Of a stretch of DNA of 58,647 bases, positions 34,848 to 44,288 are shown piece by piece; position 1 is the first letter of the stretch, and each line of letters begins with the position of its first letter. The DNA comes from Pseudomonas gingeri. GTDB lineage: Bacteria > Pseudomonadota > Gammaproteobacteria > Pseudomonadales > Pseudomonadaceae. The notes under the pieces were generated by a model. The model was not told where the DNA came from, did no database searches, and saw nothing but the letters and a program-made list of their open reading frames with translations. Location: positions 1 through 58,647 of the forward strand of contig NZ_JACAQA010000051.1 in assembly GCF_013385425.1 (NCBI RefSeq), in the 5' to 3' direction. Made by a program: the position numbers and the translations under genes.

Positions 34848-35984
34848 ATGAATCAGCTCAAACAACTCTTCACCCGCTACAAAATGCTCGCGCTGGTGAT
34901 CGCCGTGGCGATTATCTGGCTATTTTTCAGTTGGCAGACCGACGGTGGGTTTCTGACCCCGCGCAACCTCTCCAACCTGCTGCGGCAGATGTCCATCACC
35001 GGGATTCTCGCCTGCGGCATGGTGCTGGTGATCATCAGCGGCGAGATCGACTTGTCGGTGGGCTCGTTGCTTGGCCTGCTGGGTGGCCTGGCGGCGATTC
35101 TCGACGTGATCTATCACGTACCGCTGTTGGCGAACCTGGGCATTGTCGCCCTGTGCGGATGGATGATTGGCCTGGCAAACGGCTTTATGACCGCCTACCT
35201 GCGCATCCCGTCATTCATTGTGGGCCTGGGCGGCATGCTGGCGTTTCGCGGCATTCTGCTGGGGATTACCGGCGGCACCACCATCGCCCCGGTATCACCG
35301 TCGCTGGTCTATGTCGGCCAGGGTTATTTGCCACACACGGTCGGGACAGGCCTGGGCATACTGCTGCTCGCCCTGACACTTTTCCTGACCTGGAAACAGC
35401 GCCGCAATCGGGCCCTCCATGGCCTGGTGGCACACTCGCTGGTGCGTGACGTCTTGCGCGTGGTGTTGATCGGCGCGGTGCTGGCCGGGTTCGTCCATAC
35501 CCTGAACAGCTACGACGGGATCCCGGTGCCGGTGCTGCTTCTGCTGATGCTGCTGGGGGTGTTCAGCTACATCACCAGCCAGACCGTGTTCGGACGACGC
35601 ATCTATTCGGTGGGCAGCAATATGGAAGCCACGCGCCTGTCCGGCATCAACGTGCAGGCCGTCAAGCTGTGGATCTTCGGCATCATGGGCCTGATGTGCG
35701 CCCTCGCCGGCGTGGTCAATACCGCGCGCCTGGCCGCGGGCTCACCCTCGGCCGGGACCATGGGCGAACTCGACGCCATTGCCGCCTGCTTCATCGGCGG
35801 CACCTCCATGCGCGGTGGCTCGGGCACCGTTTACGGCGCCCTCCTCGGCGCGCTGGTCATCACCAGCCTGGACAACGGCATGTCCATGCTCGATGTCGAC
35901 AGCTACTGGCAGATGATTGTCAAAGGCAGCATCCTGGTGCTGGCCGTATGGGTGGATGTGAGCACCCGGAACGGGCGACGCTGA
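34848..35984 (+). CDS. xylH: D-xylose ABC transporter, permease
   Basis: 378 residues with about ten membrane segments, of the BPD_transp_2 family. The GEIDLSVGS motif near residue 63 is typical of ribose/xylose permeases. It is the last gene of the xyl operon seen here and starts with no gap after xylG. Confidence 0.93.
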   Translation: MNQLKQLFTRYKMLALVIAVAIIWLFFSWQTDGGFLTPRNLSNLLRQMSITGILACGMVLVIISGEIDLSVGSLLGLLGGLAAILDVIYHVPLLANLGIVALCGWMIGLANGFMTAYLRIPSFIVGLGGMLAFRGILLGITGGTTIAPVSPSLVYVGQGYLPHTVGTGLGILLLALTLFLTWKQRRNRALHGLVAHSLVRDVLRVVLIGAVLAGFVHTLNSYDGIPVPVLLLLMLLGVFSYITSQTVFGRRIYSVGSNMEATRLSGINVQAVKLWIFGIMGLMCALAGVVNTARLAAGSPSAGTMGELDAIAACFIGGTSMRGGSGTVYGALLGALVITSLDNGMSMLDVDSYWQMIVKGSILVLAVWVDVSTRNGRR

Positions 35985-35997
35985 TCAGGCAGCGCAC

Positions 35998-36837
35998 TCA
36001 ACGACTCGAGGAGCACGGCAGAGCGATAAGCAGTAATTGCGGCCAGAGGCGCGCCCAATCGCTTTCATGACCCATGCCCGGCACAATCTGGCTATAGGCG
36101 CAGACACCGGCAGTGGCGCTGACAAAACGCCGCGCAATCACCGGCGGCACGACACTGTCATCGCCTCCGCTGAAGTGAAGCTGAGGGATGGACGCCACCT
36201 GGCGTGCAACGTCGATGGCATTGAGCGACTCCGGCATCGCCGACACCTGATGCAGGCGATTGACTTCGGCGTGATCGAGGTTACCGGCCACGGTGCGCAA
36301 CGAGGCGATATCACTACGCCTGGCAGCAATCAATACCGCCAGGGCGGCACCTCCCGAATAACCGACCAGATGGATGCGCTGGCCTGGCACCTGGAGAGCA
36401 AAGTGGCTCACGGCCTGGTTCATCGCCACCACCACGTCCTCGGCAAAGCGCTTTTGCGTCCAGTAGGCTTTATCACAGCGCGGGCTGATCGCCAGCGGCG
36501 TGAACTGACAGGGGCGTGCCAGGTACACAACATTGGGCCCCGGATCCGCCGCCGCCAACGCCAGGCCCTCGGCCTGATGCGGCGTTGGATTTTCCGACGG
36601 CGTGGTACGTGAGCGCCAGGCCAGGCCATCGCCCTCGATGTAGAGGTTCAGCGGCAGGTCAGGACGGGTTATCCGGTAAAAACTGGTCAGCACAAAGCTG
36701 TCGGTATCGACCTGTTCTCGCTGCAGGTGCGCACTGTGCGCCAGGGTTTCGGCATGCCGGTTCGGATCGGCACAGCCGGCGAGTATTCCCAGCAACGCAC
36801 ACAGAAAAGTGAACAGCCCCCAGTTCAAGCCTTTCAT
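35998..36837 (-). CDS. Predicted lipoprotein alpha/beta hydrolase
   Basis: 279 residues from the ATG at 36837. The N-terminus is a lipoprotein signal with a LAGC lipobox (Cys at about residue 22). The nucleophile elbow GYSGG, an acidic residue in SGGDDSVVPP and a late His in GMGHESDW give a Ser-Asp-His triad. Its start overlaps the stop of the TPR-sulfotransferase gene (ATGA), so the two are translated together. It would act at the periplasmic face or outer membrane. Substrate unknown. An in-frame extension upstream lies wholly inside the neighbouring gene and is rejected. Confidence 0.8.
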   Translation of the reverse strand: MKGLNWGLFTFLCALLGILAGCADPNRHAETLAHSAHLQREQVDTDSFVLTSFYRITRPDLPLNLYIEGDGLAWRSRTTPSENPTPHQAEGLALAAADPGPNVVYLARPCQFTPLAISPRCDKAYWTQKRFAEDVVVAMNQAVSHFALQVPGQRIHLVGYSGGAALAVLIAARRSDIASLRTVAGNLDHAEVNRLHQVSAMPESLNAIDVARQVASIPQLHFSGGDDSVVPPVIARRFVSATAGVCAYSQIVPGMGHESDWARLWPQLLLIALPCSSSR

Positions 36838-38930
36838 GCCTCGGCAAGGCCCAGCGCCGCCAACAGCGACCCAAGCTGTTCGGCATGGGCATGCCAGCGG
36901 CCTTTCGAAGTCTTGTAGAGGGGCTGGCGCACCTGATTGACGCTGGCGGTACGCACCACGCGCCGGGTCTTGTGAAAGTCCAGGCAGGCCTCGTCCCACG
37001 GCAGGTCAATAAAGCTGATCAAGCGCTTGGCCTGTCCTTCAAGGTCGTCCAGTACCGACTCGTAGTCCACTTCAATAAAGGATTCGGCGGGCAGCAGCTG
37101 GCGCCAGTGACTCATCAAGGCTTCATAATCGCGATAGAACTGCCCCAATTCGGTCTGGTCGTAGCTGAACGGCTGATCACCGCTGAATTGCTTGCTGTAA
37201 CAGGACAGGCAGGTATCCACCGGATCGCGGCGGCAGTGAATGATACGGGCACCAGGCAGGATCAGCGGAATCAGGCCGGCATAGACAAAATTGCCCGGCA
37301 TCTTGTCCACCAGGCGATCCCGTGCGTCGACCAGGGGTTTGATTCGCTCCAGGTAGTCATGACCGATCCTGGCCAGATCCGGCGCCGAGCCGTTGGCCAG
37401 GTTTTGCGGAAATCTTCCCTGGTTTTCCACCGCCAGACGCAGCGACGACAATTCCCCCGCGCCCTGCACCCGCGGATGGGAGGCCAGGATCTGCTCGATC
37501 AGGGTAGTGCCGGAGCGTGGCATGCCGATGATAAAGACCGGCAGCGACGATGCCGCTCCCTGCCCTTGCCGCGCGGATTGAAATTCATCGGTGAACAACC
37601 CGGCAATGCTCTGCATCCATTGCCGCGTGGTCTGGGAATCATAGGCAAAGGTGGAGCGCTTGAGTCGGTTTCCGCTATCCAGGTGATGGAAGGCTTGCGC
37701 GGAATCGCCCGTGTCGAGATACGCCTTGCCCAAGGCAAAGTGAGCCAACAGTTTGTCGGCCAGCAGCAGACCGCCCTCGCGCACCAACCCGGCCTCCATG
37801 GCCGCGATATCGGTATCACCGGGTTTAAAGGTCTTGCTGTCCGAACGCCCCGTCAGTGCGCGGATCGACCCCGGAAACGCGCTCAGCGCCTGTTCGAAGG
37901 CCACGGCGGCCTCTTCCTTGCGGCCACTTTCCAGGAGCAGCGTGCCCCGTGCGATCATCGCCTCTTCGGTCACCGAGCCAGGCAACGCCACCGCCTGATT
38001 GAAATGCTCCAGGGCCTGATCGTGCAGGCCGCTGGCCTGAAGCACATTGCCCATGGCGTTGTGCACACTGGCGTCATTGGGTGCCAATGCCAACGCTTGC
38101 CGCGCGCAGTGCAGGGCCTCGTCGAAGAGTCCGCCCTTTTTCAAGAGCATGGCCCGTGCCGTGAAGCCACCGACATGGCCGGGGGCAACCCGGTACAGTG
38201 CATCCAACCAACGCAACGCTTCGCCATGGTTCAAGCGTTGAGTTTCGGCTTCGGCGATATTCAGGTACGCATCGACCAGCCGCGGGCTGAGTTCGACAGC
38301 TCGTCGTCCGGCCGCCACCGCCTCATCGAAATGCCCTTGTGAACTCAGTAAAAAACACAGGTTGCTGTAGGCCTCGGCGTAATTCGGGTCGAGGTTCAAC
38401 GCCTGCTTGTAATGCCAACCGGCGTGGTCTTGTCGATCCAGGCGGCGATAGGTATTGGCCAGGTTGTTATGGGCTTGTGCCACTTGCGGCCGCAGCGCCA
38501 CGACGCGCTGCAGACACTCGAGGCTGTCGTCCAGTTTGCCGCTTTCCTGCAGGATGATCCCCAGGTTGCTCCAGGCATCCACCAGCGCGGGGTCCAGCGC
38601 AACAGCCTGTCGAGCCGCCTGTTCGGCCTCCACCAGCAGGCCTTGCTGGCGGCACATCTCGGCCAGGTTGCTGAAGTAGATCGCCGGTGCGCTCAGTGTT
38701 TGGCAAGCCTGGCGCAGGTAGCTCACGGCCAACTCCAGACGACCGAAGGCGTGGGCAATCAGCCCGAGCAAATGCAGGGCATCGGCCTGTTGCGGCCATT
38801 GCCCCAGGATCCGCTGGCACAGTTGCTCGGCCTGTTGTGCCTGGCCCGCGTTCCAGTGTTGATGGGCCAGCGTCATGGCTTCGGCAAACGTCAGTTGTGG
38901 AGTACCGGGAGTTGTCGGTGTGCCGCTCAT
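36834..38930 (-). CDS. TPR-repeat sulfotransferase fusion
   Basis: 698 residues. About residues 10-350 are tandem tetratricopeptide repeats (for example AWSNLGIILQESGKLDDSL). About 460-680 form a Sulfotransfer_3-type domain. IIGMPRSGTTLIEQIL near 466 is the PAPS 5'-phosphosulfate loop and CRRDPVDTCLSCY carries the 3'-phosphate-binding Arg and Ser. This architecture is known in bacteria next to surface or polysaccharide genes and resembles tyrosylprotein sulfotransferase. The acceptor is not known. It has no signal peptide, so it is cytosolic, and it is coupled to the lipoprotein hydrolase. Confidence 0.87.
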   Translation of the reverse strand: MSGTPTTPGTPQLTFAEAMTLAHQHWNAGQAQQAEQLCQRILGQWPQQADALHLLGLIAHAFGRLELAVSYLRQACQTLSAPAIYFSNLAEMCRQQGLLVEAEQAARQAVALDPALVDAWSNLGIILQESGKLDDSLECLQRVVALRPQVAQAHNNLANTYRRLDRQDHAGWHYKQALNLDPNYAEAYSNLCFLLSSQGHFDEAVAAGRRAVELSPRLVDAYLNIAEAETQRLNHGEALRWLDALYRVAPGHVGGFTARAMLLKKGGLFDEALHCARQALALAPNDASVHNAMGNVLQASGLHDQALEHFNQAVALPGSVTEEAMIARGTLLLESGRKEEAAVAFEQALSAFPGSIRALTGRSDSKTFKPGDTDIAAMEAGLVREGGLLLADKLLAHFALGKAYLDTGDSAQAFHHLDSGNRLKRSTFAYDSQTTRQWMQSIAGLFTDEFQSARQGQGAASSLPVFIIGMPRSGTTLIEQILASHPRVQGAGELSSLRLAVENQGRFPQNLANGSAPDLARIGHDYLERIKPLVDARDRLVDKMPGNFVYAGLIPLILPGARIIHCRRDPVDTCLSCYSKQFSGDQPFSYDQTELGQFYRDYEALMSHWRQLLPAESFIEVDYESVLDDLEGQAKRLISFIDLPWDEACLDFHKTRRVVRTASVNQVRQPLYKTSKGRWHAHAEQLGSLLAALGLAEA

Positions 38931-39004
38931 GGGGGGCCTTCAAATAGGGAGTAGAGACTACTGTGCAAAGGATTTTCGTCCACATCCGCTGCCCACTGAC
39001 GGAT

Positions 39005-39041
39005 AAACGCCCATTGTTCATCACTGAACAACAGGCGTTTT
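39005..39041. terminator. Strong bidirectional hairpin between autotransporter and sulfotransferase genes
   Basis: Two nested perfect stems, AAACGCC/GGCGTTT and TTGTTCA/TGAACAA, surround a TCAC loop and have A/T flanks on both sides. It lies 24 bases downstream of the autotransporter stop (minus strand) and suggests the sulfotransferase operon has its own promoter. Confidence 0.7.
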
Positions 39042-39063
39042 CGGTTAGGCGCAATGTAGCGGA

Positions 39064-41544
39064 TCAGAAGTTCCAGCGCACCTGCACATCACCGGTATTG
39101 GCGGTGTAACCGCTTGCCGCCTCCAGGGTGTACTTCACCCCCAGGCTGAGGTTTTCGCTGTGCAGCAGGGTCACGCCCAACGCCAGCACGCCGGTGTCGG
39201 CAATCGCTTTCGCGCCCGGACTGGTGAAGCTGGTGGCGCCCGAGGTGTCGGCGGCATAGTTGGCGACCGATTGCAGGCCGTTGTCGTGGTACTCATGCCG
39301 CCAGGTCAGTTGCGCCGAAGGCACCACGCTGCCGTAAGAGGTGGCGAAGGAACGCTCCAGCTTGGCGCCCAGGTCGCTCTTGAGCGAAGTGGTGTTGCTG
39401 GAGTCCAGGTGCAGCGCCGCGCCATTGCCGCCGCTCTCGGTGTAGCTATCCTGACGCAAGGTGCTGTAGGTCAAACCGGCAATCGGCGTGAGGATGGTGT
39501 GAGCCAGGGTCGGGCCGAGGTCGATCGGGTAGCCAGCCTGGGCGGAAGCAATGTACTGCATCCCGTCATGCTGACCTTTGGCCGCGCCGTTGAAACCGCT
39601 GAAACTGATTTCACGCTGGGTATCGTACTGATGCTGGATGGCCCCCAGCGACAGGTCCAGATACCACGGCTGGCCCTGGTAGCTGGCGTAGCCGAACAGA
39701 CCGTAAGACTTCACATCGGCGGAACTGCCGCTGTTGTCGCCGTCGTTGTTGACCGTGGTCTTGGTGTAGCTGAACAGGCCACCGGCGCGCCAGCTGTCGT
39801 TGAACGCGGCATCGGCGCCCAGCAGGAAACCGCTGTAGCGGGCGTGGTAACCGGCGATATCGTCGCGTTCACCCAGGCGCGAACTGCCGCCGAAGGCCTG
39901 GCCCCAGAGCCCGGTGTTGCTGGCGCTTTCGCCTGTGGCGACACCGCTGCCGACGCTGTCGTTCTGTGCGGTGCGCAACCCATCGAGGTGCGCCGCGGCG
40001 ACATTGAGCACTTGTACGGTGGAAGCGGTCGACGCCTGGGTGGCGGCACTGGCGTTCGCGGTCGGGCTCAACTGGGCCCCGGCGTGGTTGCCAGCGGCCG
40101 AAGAGTCGAGGGCGGCAGCGGCGTTGAACAGGTTCATCAAGTCGGCATTCAGACCGTCGTAATGGAACAGCCCGGCCAGGGGGGCGGTGCCATTGGCACT
40201 GGTGGCCTGGTTGAGCGGCGCTGTCGACCCCAGCGTTACCAACAAGTCGCTGTTGGCGCCATCGGCCACACTGGTGCCCGCTGCGTTAAAACCCGCAACC
40301 GTGTAGTGAAGGGTGTTGGCGTTGTAGTTCGTCCCCGTGGAGTTGGCTTGAATCACCACGTAGCGTTGGCCTTGGGCAAAACCATAGCTGCCCAGCTTCT
40401 GCAAACCGATCGTGGAACCCGAAGCGATGTTCGCGCTGCCGGACACCACCAGGCGGCCGTAACCGCTGTCGGTGGCAACATTACCGGTGGTCACGGCATT
40501 GTCGGCCACGCCGAGGATCAGGCTGGCGTTGGCGCCCTGCTGGTAATTGCCGTTGATATGGATCGTGTTATTGACCTGCAGCGTGGCCGCCAGGTTGGAC
40601 ACCGTATGGGTAGGGTCACCCAAAACGGTGATGTTGTCATTGAGCAACAGGTTGCCAGAGCCAAATACCAGGTTCGAGAAACTATTGGTGATCTGACCGA
40701 TGTTGCTGGTGCTCACACTACCGTCGCCTGCTCCCGTCAGGATGCCGAACACCGAGCCTGTACCGCCGTTGATTGTCAGGCTCTGCGCCGCGTCATTGCG
40801 GATCGCGCCGGCGATGGTCCCGGCATTGGTAACAGTGCCCAGAGTCGCCGCTGAAATGTTGTAAAGGGCGTATAGGTTACCCGTGATGAAACCGCTGTTG
40901 TTCAGGGTCCCGATGCTGCCGGCGTTGTAAATACCCGTGCGCCCGCCAGAGATAATGCCGCCAGTCTCGTTGTTCAGCGAGCTGAGAGTAGCGGCGCCGC
41001 CGTTGTAAATACCCACGAGCCCGCCAGAGATAGTGCCGCCCGTCTCATTGTTCAGCAAGGTGAGGGTACCGAAGTTAGCCACACCGTTGGTGTCACTGGA
41101 AATACTGCCGCTGTTGCTCAGTGTCCCGATGCTGCCGTAATTGTAAACACCAGAGGAGGAGCCACCGTGAATGGTGCCGCTGTTGCTCAACGTCCCTATG
41201 TTGCCGCCGTTGCTAATACCCGTGTCGCCGCCAGAGACGGTGCCGCCCGTCTCATTGTTCAGCGAAGTGATGGTACCGCTGTTGTAAATGCCACCGCTGC
41301 CGCCAGAGACAGTGCCGCTGTTGCTCAACGTTCCGATACTGGAGGAGTTGACAATCCCGTTAACGCCGCCATTAATGCTGGTCCCCAGCGGATTGTTCAG
41401 CGAGGGGAGCGGGGTGCTGTTGTTAAGACCAATAGCAGGAGGGGTGGCACTGGCCTGACCTGCGGCCAACGCCGAGGCAATGGCGATGGCCAGGACCGTC
41501 AAGCGGCCTGGTGTTCGTGATGATGGATGTCTGGACGAGTGCAT
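39064..41544 (-). CDS. Autotransporter (type Va) with repeat-rich beta-helix passenger
   Basis: 826 residues. The signal peptide ends near residue 33 (GQASA). A passenger of about residues 60-245 consists of imperfect 18-22 residue repeats with two alternating themes, IGTLSNSGTI and LNNETGGTISGG, many ending in GIYN or GVYN. A pectin-lyase-like linker follows. The C-terminal beta-barrel occupies about 560-826 (GLWGQAFGG, then alternating strands) and ends in Phe. The protein would display or release the passenger at the cell surface. No protease triad is evident, so adhesion or surface interaction is more likely. It is large but shorter than typical adhesins. Confidence 0.9.
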   Translation of the reverse strand: MHSSRHPSSRTPGRLTVLAIAIASALAAGQASATPPAIGLNNSTPLPSLNNPLGTSINGGVNGIVNSSSIGTLSNSGTVSGGSGGIYNSGTITSLNNETGGTVSGGDTGISNGGNIGTLSNSGTIHGGSSSGVYNYGSIGTLSNSGSISSDTNGVANFGTLTLLNNETGGTISGGLVGIYNGGAATLSSLNNETGGIISGGRTGIYNAGSIGTLNNSGFITGNLYALYNISAATLGTVTNAGTIAGAIRNDAAQSLTINGGTGSVFGILTGAGDGSVSTSNIGQITNSFSNLVFGSGNLLLNDNITVLGDPTHTVSNLAATLQVNNTIHINGNYQQGANASLILGVADNAVTTGNVATDSGYGRLVVSGSANIASGSTIGLQKLGSYGFAQGQRYVVIQANSTGTNYNANTLHYTVAGFNAAGTSVADGANSDLLVTLGSTAPLNQATSANGTAPLAGLFHYDGLNADLMNLFNAAAALDSSAAGNHAGAQLSPTANASAATQASTASTVQVLNVAAAHLDGLRTAQNDSVGSGVATGESASNTGLWGQAFGGSSRLGERDDIAGYHARYSGFLLGADAAFNDSWRAGGLFSYTKTTVNNDGDNSGSSADVKSYGLFGYASYQGQPWYLDLSLGAIQHQYDTQREISFSGFNGAAKGQHDGMQYIASAQAGYPIDLGPTLAHTILTPIAGLTYSTLRQDSYTESGGNGAALHLDSSNTTSLKSDLGAKLERSFATSYGSVVPSAQLTWRHEYHDNGLQSVANYAADTSGATSFTSPGAKAIADTGVLALGVTLLHSENLSLGVKYTLEAASGYTANTGDVQVRWNF
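40809..41364. repeat. Imperfect tandem repeats in the autotransporter gene
   Basis: Recurrent blocks such as CCGCTGTTGCTCA and GCCGCCCGTCTCATTGTTCAG recur about every 60-130 bases and encode the SNSGT and NNETGG units. They are coding repeats that could vary in number by recombination. They are not a CRISPR array. Confidence 0.7.
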
Positions 41545-41788
41545 GCGGTGTTTTCCCCAACGGTAATAAAAGGGTCATTGTGATTTTCGGGATCGACCAT
41601 GCAGAACAGCTCGTCCTCCTGAATCACGGCCTGACTGGCAGCTTTTTAGGCGCTAATTTTTCAGGGTGGCATTTTGCCAGATTTTCCGGAAAGCACTTGA
41701 CCGTGCGTATCAGTTGCTGAACTTTTTTGAACCTGAGTGTAGCGTTGCGCTAACGTGTGGCGACCGACGCCTTGGCGGAGACAATTGG

Positions 41789-42820
41789 ATGGATAGCCCC
41801 GCAATCAAAGAGCCTTATGGTGGTCCATGGCCTGTTCTCGAACTCCAGCACCATCACTTCAATGTCAGTGGTGAGCCAGTACCTCGGCAGTTGCTGGCCT
41901 GGCGGGAGCGGGTCGGCCATGTCATCGATGTGTTGCCTTCATTGACGCAAGTCGAAGCCCCTTTCCAGGGAGTCATCGACCGATACGATCTCGGCACTGG
42001 GCGCTTTACCGATTGCCTCAGCGATACCATGGTGCTCGATCGTTCAGTGGCACGTATCTCCACGGATACCCAGCGCGATTATGTCTTTCAGGTATTCACG
42101 TCGGGGGGGATCGAGTCCGTCGGGAGGGGCGGCCTGTCACTTCGTCAAGGGCATTCGACCGCCAGTATTTTCGTCACCGATCTGAATCAGCCGATACGCA
42201 TGCAACGCAGCGCTTGCCGGGTGCTGACATTTTTCGTACCCCGACCGGTTGTGGACGCTGCCTTCCCCCATGCAGAAGCCATCCACGGCAGAGTGTTTGA
42301 AAACGCTTCTCCCCTGATGCAATTGTTCATTGAGCAGGTGTTGGCGTTTTCCAGGAACCTTCCCGGACTGAGTGCACATGAAGCGGGCAGCACCTTCGAT
42401 GTGAGTGTGCAACTGCTGCTCGCCGAGCTTGGCAAACAGAGCAAACTCAGCGGCAATGCACGTGCCGCGGTGCGCGCGGCCATGTTCGACAAAGCCCGAC
42501 GTTATATTAAGGCCAACCTCCATCAAGCCTCACTGTCCCCCGAACGTTTGTTGGAAGCCCTGCAATTACCCCGCCTTACGCTCTATCGTCTGTTCGAGCA
42601 TGAGGGGGGGCTCGGCGCCTATATTCGCAATCGCCGGCTGCGCGAAGCGGCCGATGAACTGGTCAAATCCCCGAACGTGCCGGTGACGGATATCGCTTAT
42701 GGGCTGGGTTTCAAAAGCGCTTCGGACTTTAGCCGAGCCTTTCGTCGGACCTACGAAATGGCACCACAGGATCTGCGGTTCATCGCGTCGCAGCGTCTGC
42801 GCAATGGTTCGCGGATCTGA
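41789..42820 (+). CDS. AraC-family transcriptional regulator
   Basis: 343 residues from the ATG preceded by GGAG; an earlier in-frame ATG at 41666 has no ribosome site. The N-terminal part is a cupin-like sensing domain of the AraC_binding_2 type (VARISTDTQRDYVFQVF). The C-terminal AraC domain (about 240-335) includes PVTDIAYGLGFKSASDFSRAF. Its end overlaps the convergent MFS gene by 41 bases. Target unknown, perhaps the MFS/aldolase genes beyond. Confidence 0.86.
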   Translation: MDSPAIKEPYGGPWPVLELQHHHFNVSGEPVPRQLLAWRERVGHVIDVLPSLTQVEAPFQGVIDRYDLGTGRFTDCLSDTMVLDRSVARISTDTQRDYVFQVFTSGGIESVGRGGLSLRQGHSTASIFVTDLNQPIRMQRSACRVLTFFVPRPVVDAAFPHAEAIHGRVFENASPLMQLFIEQVLAFSRNLPGLSAHEAGSTFDVSVQLLLAELGKQSKLSGNARAAVRAAMFDKARRYIKANLHQASLSPERLLEALQLPRLTLYRLFEHEGGLGAYIRNRRLREAADELVKSPNVPVTDIAYGLGFKSASDFSRAFRRTYEMAPQDLRFIASQRLRNGSRI

Positions 42821-44129
42821 TCGAGCGTAGTCGTTGAAGGCTGTCTGGAAACAGGATCAGTGCGAACAGACTGATACACATGACGGCCAACAGATACCAG
42901 GCAGGCGCCATTGGATTGCCGGTCACGCCGATCATCCAGGTCACGATAAAGGGGCAAAAGCCGCCAAAAATCAGTGTTCCCAGGCTATAGATCGTCGAAA
43001 TGGAAGTCGCCCGATAATGACGGGGGAAGGCTTCCAACATCATCACCGTGGTGGCGGCGTTGCTACACAGCAACAGCAGCGAATAGCCACCGATGAGCAG
43101 CAATGAGAGCGGCTCGCCAATCCCTGTCGTCAATAGCAGGAAAACCGGGTGAACCAGTACGATGCTGCTGATCATCGTCCAATACTGGATCGGCTTGCGC
43201 AGGCGTTGCCTGTCGGCAACGCGGGCCAGTAGTGGCACACCGATGAAAATCAGGGTACTCGACAGACAGGCGGACAGCAGGCTGACGGCCGCCGGCATAT
43301 GCAGCGTGCCGACCAGGTAAATGGGCATGTAAAACACCAGTATATAAATGCCCGCCGTCGGTGTTGCCATCAACAGGATGCCTAGCCAGAACGGCCGGGA
43401 GTGGTGCGCCAGGAGTGTCTTCATGGCCGGGCGGCGGGACTTTTTTATCGCAGCATCAGGCATTTGCCGACGCAGGTACCAGCCGACCGGTCCGATCAAC
43501 AGTCCAACGGCAAACGGAATGCGCCATCCCCACTGGAGCAGTACCTCAGGGCTCAGCAGCATCGTGGTCAAGGCGCCGACCAGAGCCCCTGCCAACACGG
43601 CGGCGGCCTGGCTCGCCGCGCGCCAGCTGACCCCATAACAACGGTTTTTCCGGGCGGTCAGCTCCATCAGCACCACCGAGGAAACGCCAATCTCGCCGCC
43701 CACCGCGAACCCCTGCATCAGCCGCGCGGCGACGATCAGTAGCGTGGCCACCGGCCCCATGACGCTATAGGGCGGCGCAAACACCATCAACGCGGTGCCC
43801 AGCGTCATCAATGCGATAGAACAGGTCAGGCCCGCCTTTCGCCCTTGGCGATCGGCCAGATGACCAATGAACAACGCGCCGATCGGACGCATCGCGAACC
43901 CGGCGCCAAAGGTGAGCAATGACAGCAACAGCGATGCAAACGCGTTGCCGGAAGGAAAGAACAACTTGCCGATGGCCACTGCCGAAAAGCTGTAGACCGT
44001 GAAATCATAAGTCGCCAGGCCATTACCGATAGCGGCGGCCAGGACCAGACGTCTTTTTTTCGTGTGTGCCCGCGCTGACAACTCGAACAGGGGCACTGGA
44101 GCCAATGGAGAGACGATGGGGTTATGCAT
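42780..44129 (-). CDS. MFS transporter, metabolite:H+ symporter (MHS) family
   Basis: 449 residues, twelve helices. The N-terminal ATYDFTVYSF and the FAMRPIGALFIGHLADRQGRK loop are hallmarks of MHS carriers (citrate, alpha-ketoglutarate, tricarballylate type). It probably imports a di- or tricarboxylate. It lies downstream of the RraA-type aldolase gene on the same strand (159-base gap), suggesting a carrier-aldolase pair. Confidence 0.85.
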   Translation of the reverse strand: MHNPIVSPLAPVPLFELSARAHTKKRRLVLAAAIGNGLATYDFTVYSFSAVAIGKLFFPSGNAFASLLLSLLTFGAGFAMRPIGALFIGHLADRQGRKAGLTCSIALMTLGTALMVFAPPYSVMGPVATLLIVAARLMQGFAVGGEIGVSSVVLMELTARKNRCYGVSWRAASQAAAVLAGALVGALTTMLLSPEVLLQWGWRIPFAVGLLIGPVGWYLRRQMPDAAIKKSRRPAMKTLLAHHSRPFWLGILLMATPTAGIYILVFYMPIYLVGTLHMPAAVSLLSACLSSTLIFIGVPLLARVADRQRLRKPIQYWTMISSIVLVHPVFLLLTTGIGEPLSLLLIGGYSLLLLCSNAATTVMMLEAFPRHYRATSISTIYSLGTLIFGGFCPFIVTWMIGVTGNPMAPAWYLLAVMCISLFALILFPDSLQRLRSIRSANHCADAATR

Positions 44130-44288
44130 TTACCCTGCTCTTGAATAGCACTCCAATCAGGACAGGCTCAGGTAAACACCTTGACCTGGGGCCACCGGAA
44201 TCCTGTCGCTGAATTTTGAGCATAATGGCATATAGCCTTATCCGACTATAAGCGATTTACAGCAACAAACCCGATATATATGGCCTCC

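Noticed and set aside
36838..36999. N-terminal extension of the lipoprotein hydrolase
   Set aside because: It lies entirely inside the sulfotransferase gene in another frame and would bury the lipoprotein signal peptide.
36885..38342. 485-codon plus-strand frame opposite the TPR-sulfotransferase gene
   Set aside because: The minus strand carries recognisable TPR and PAPS-binding motifs. This frame has none.
39160..40854. 564-codon plus-strand frame opposite the autotransporter
   Set aside because: Shadow of the beta-barrel and linker region; no ribosome site and a biased Gly/Val/Arg composition.
40809..41364. Regular repeats considered as a CRISPR array
   Set aside because: The repeats are in frame, imperfect and encode SNSGT and NNETGG beta-helix units. 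There are no unique spacers of constant length and no cas genes.
44215..44275. Possible fourth copy of the LysR-type box upstream of the MHS carrier (minus strand CTTATAGTCGG...CTATATG)
   Set aside because: The half-sites are spaced differently and the central AAwwTrGG core is missing.
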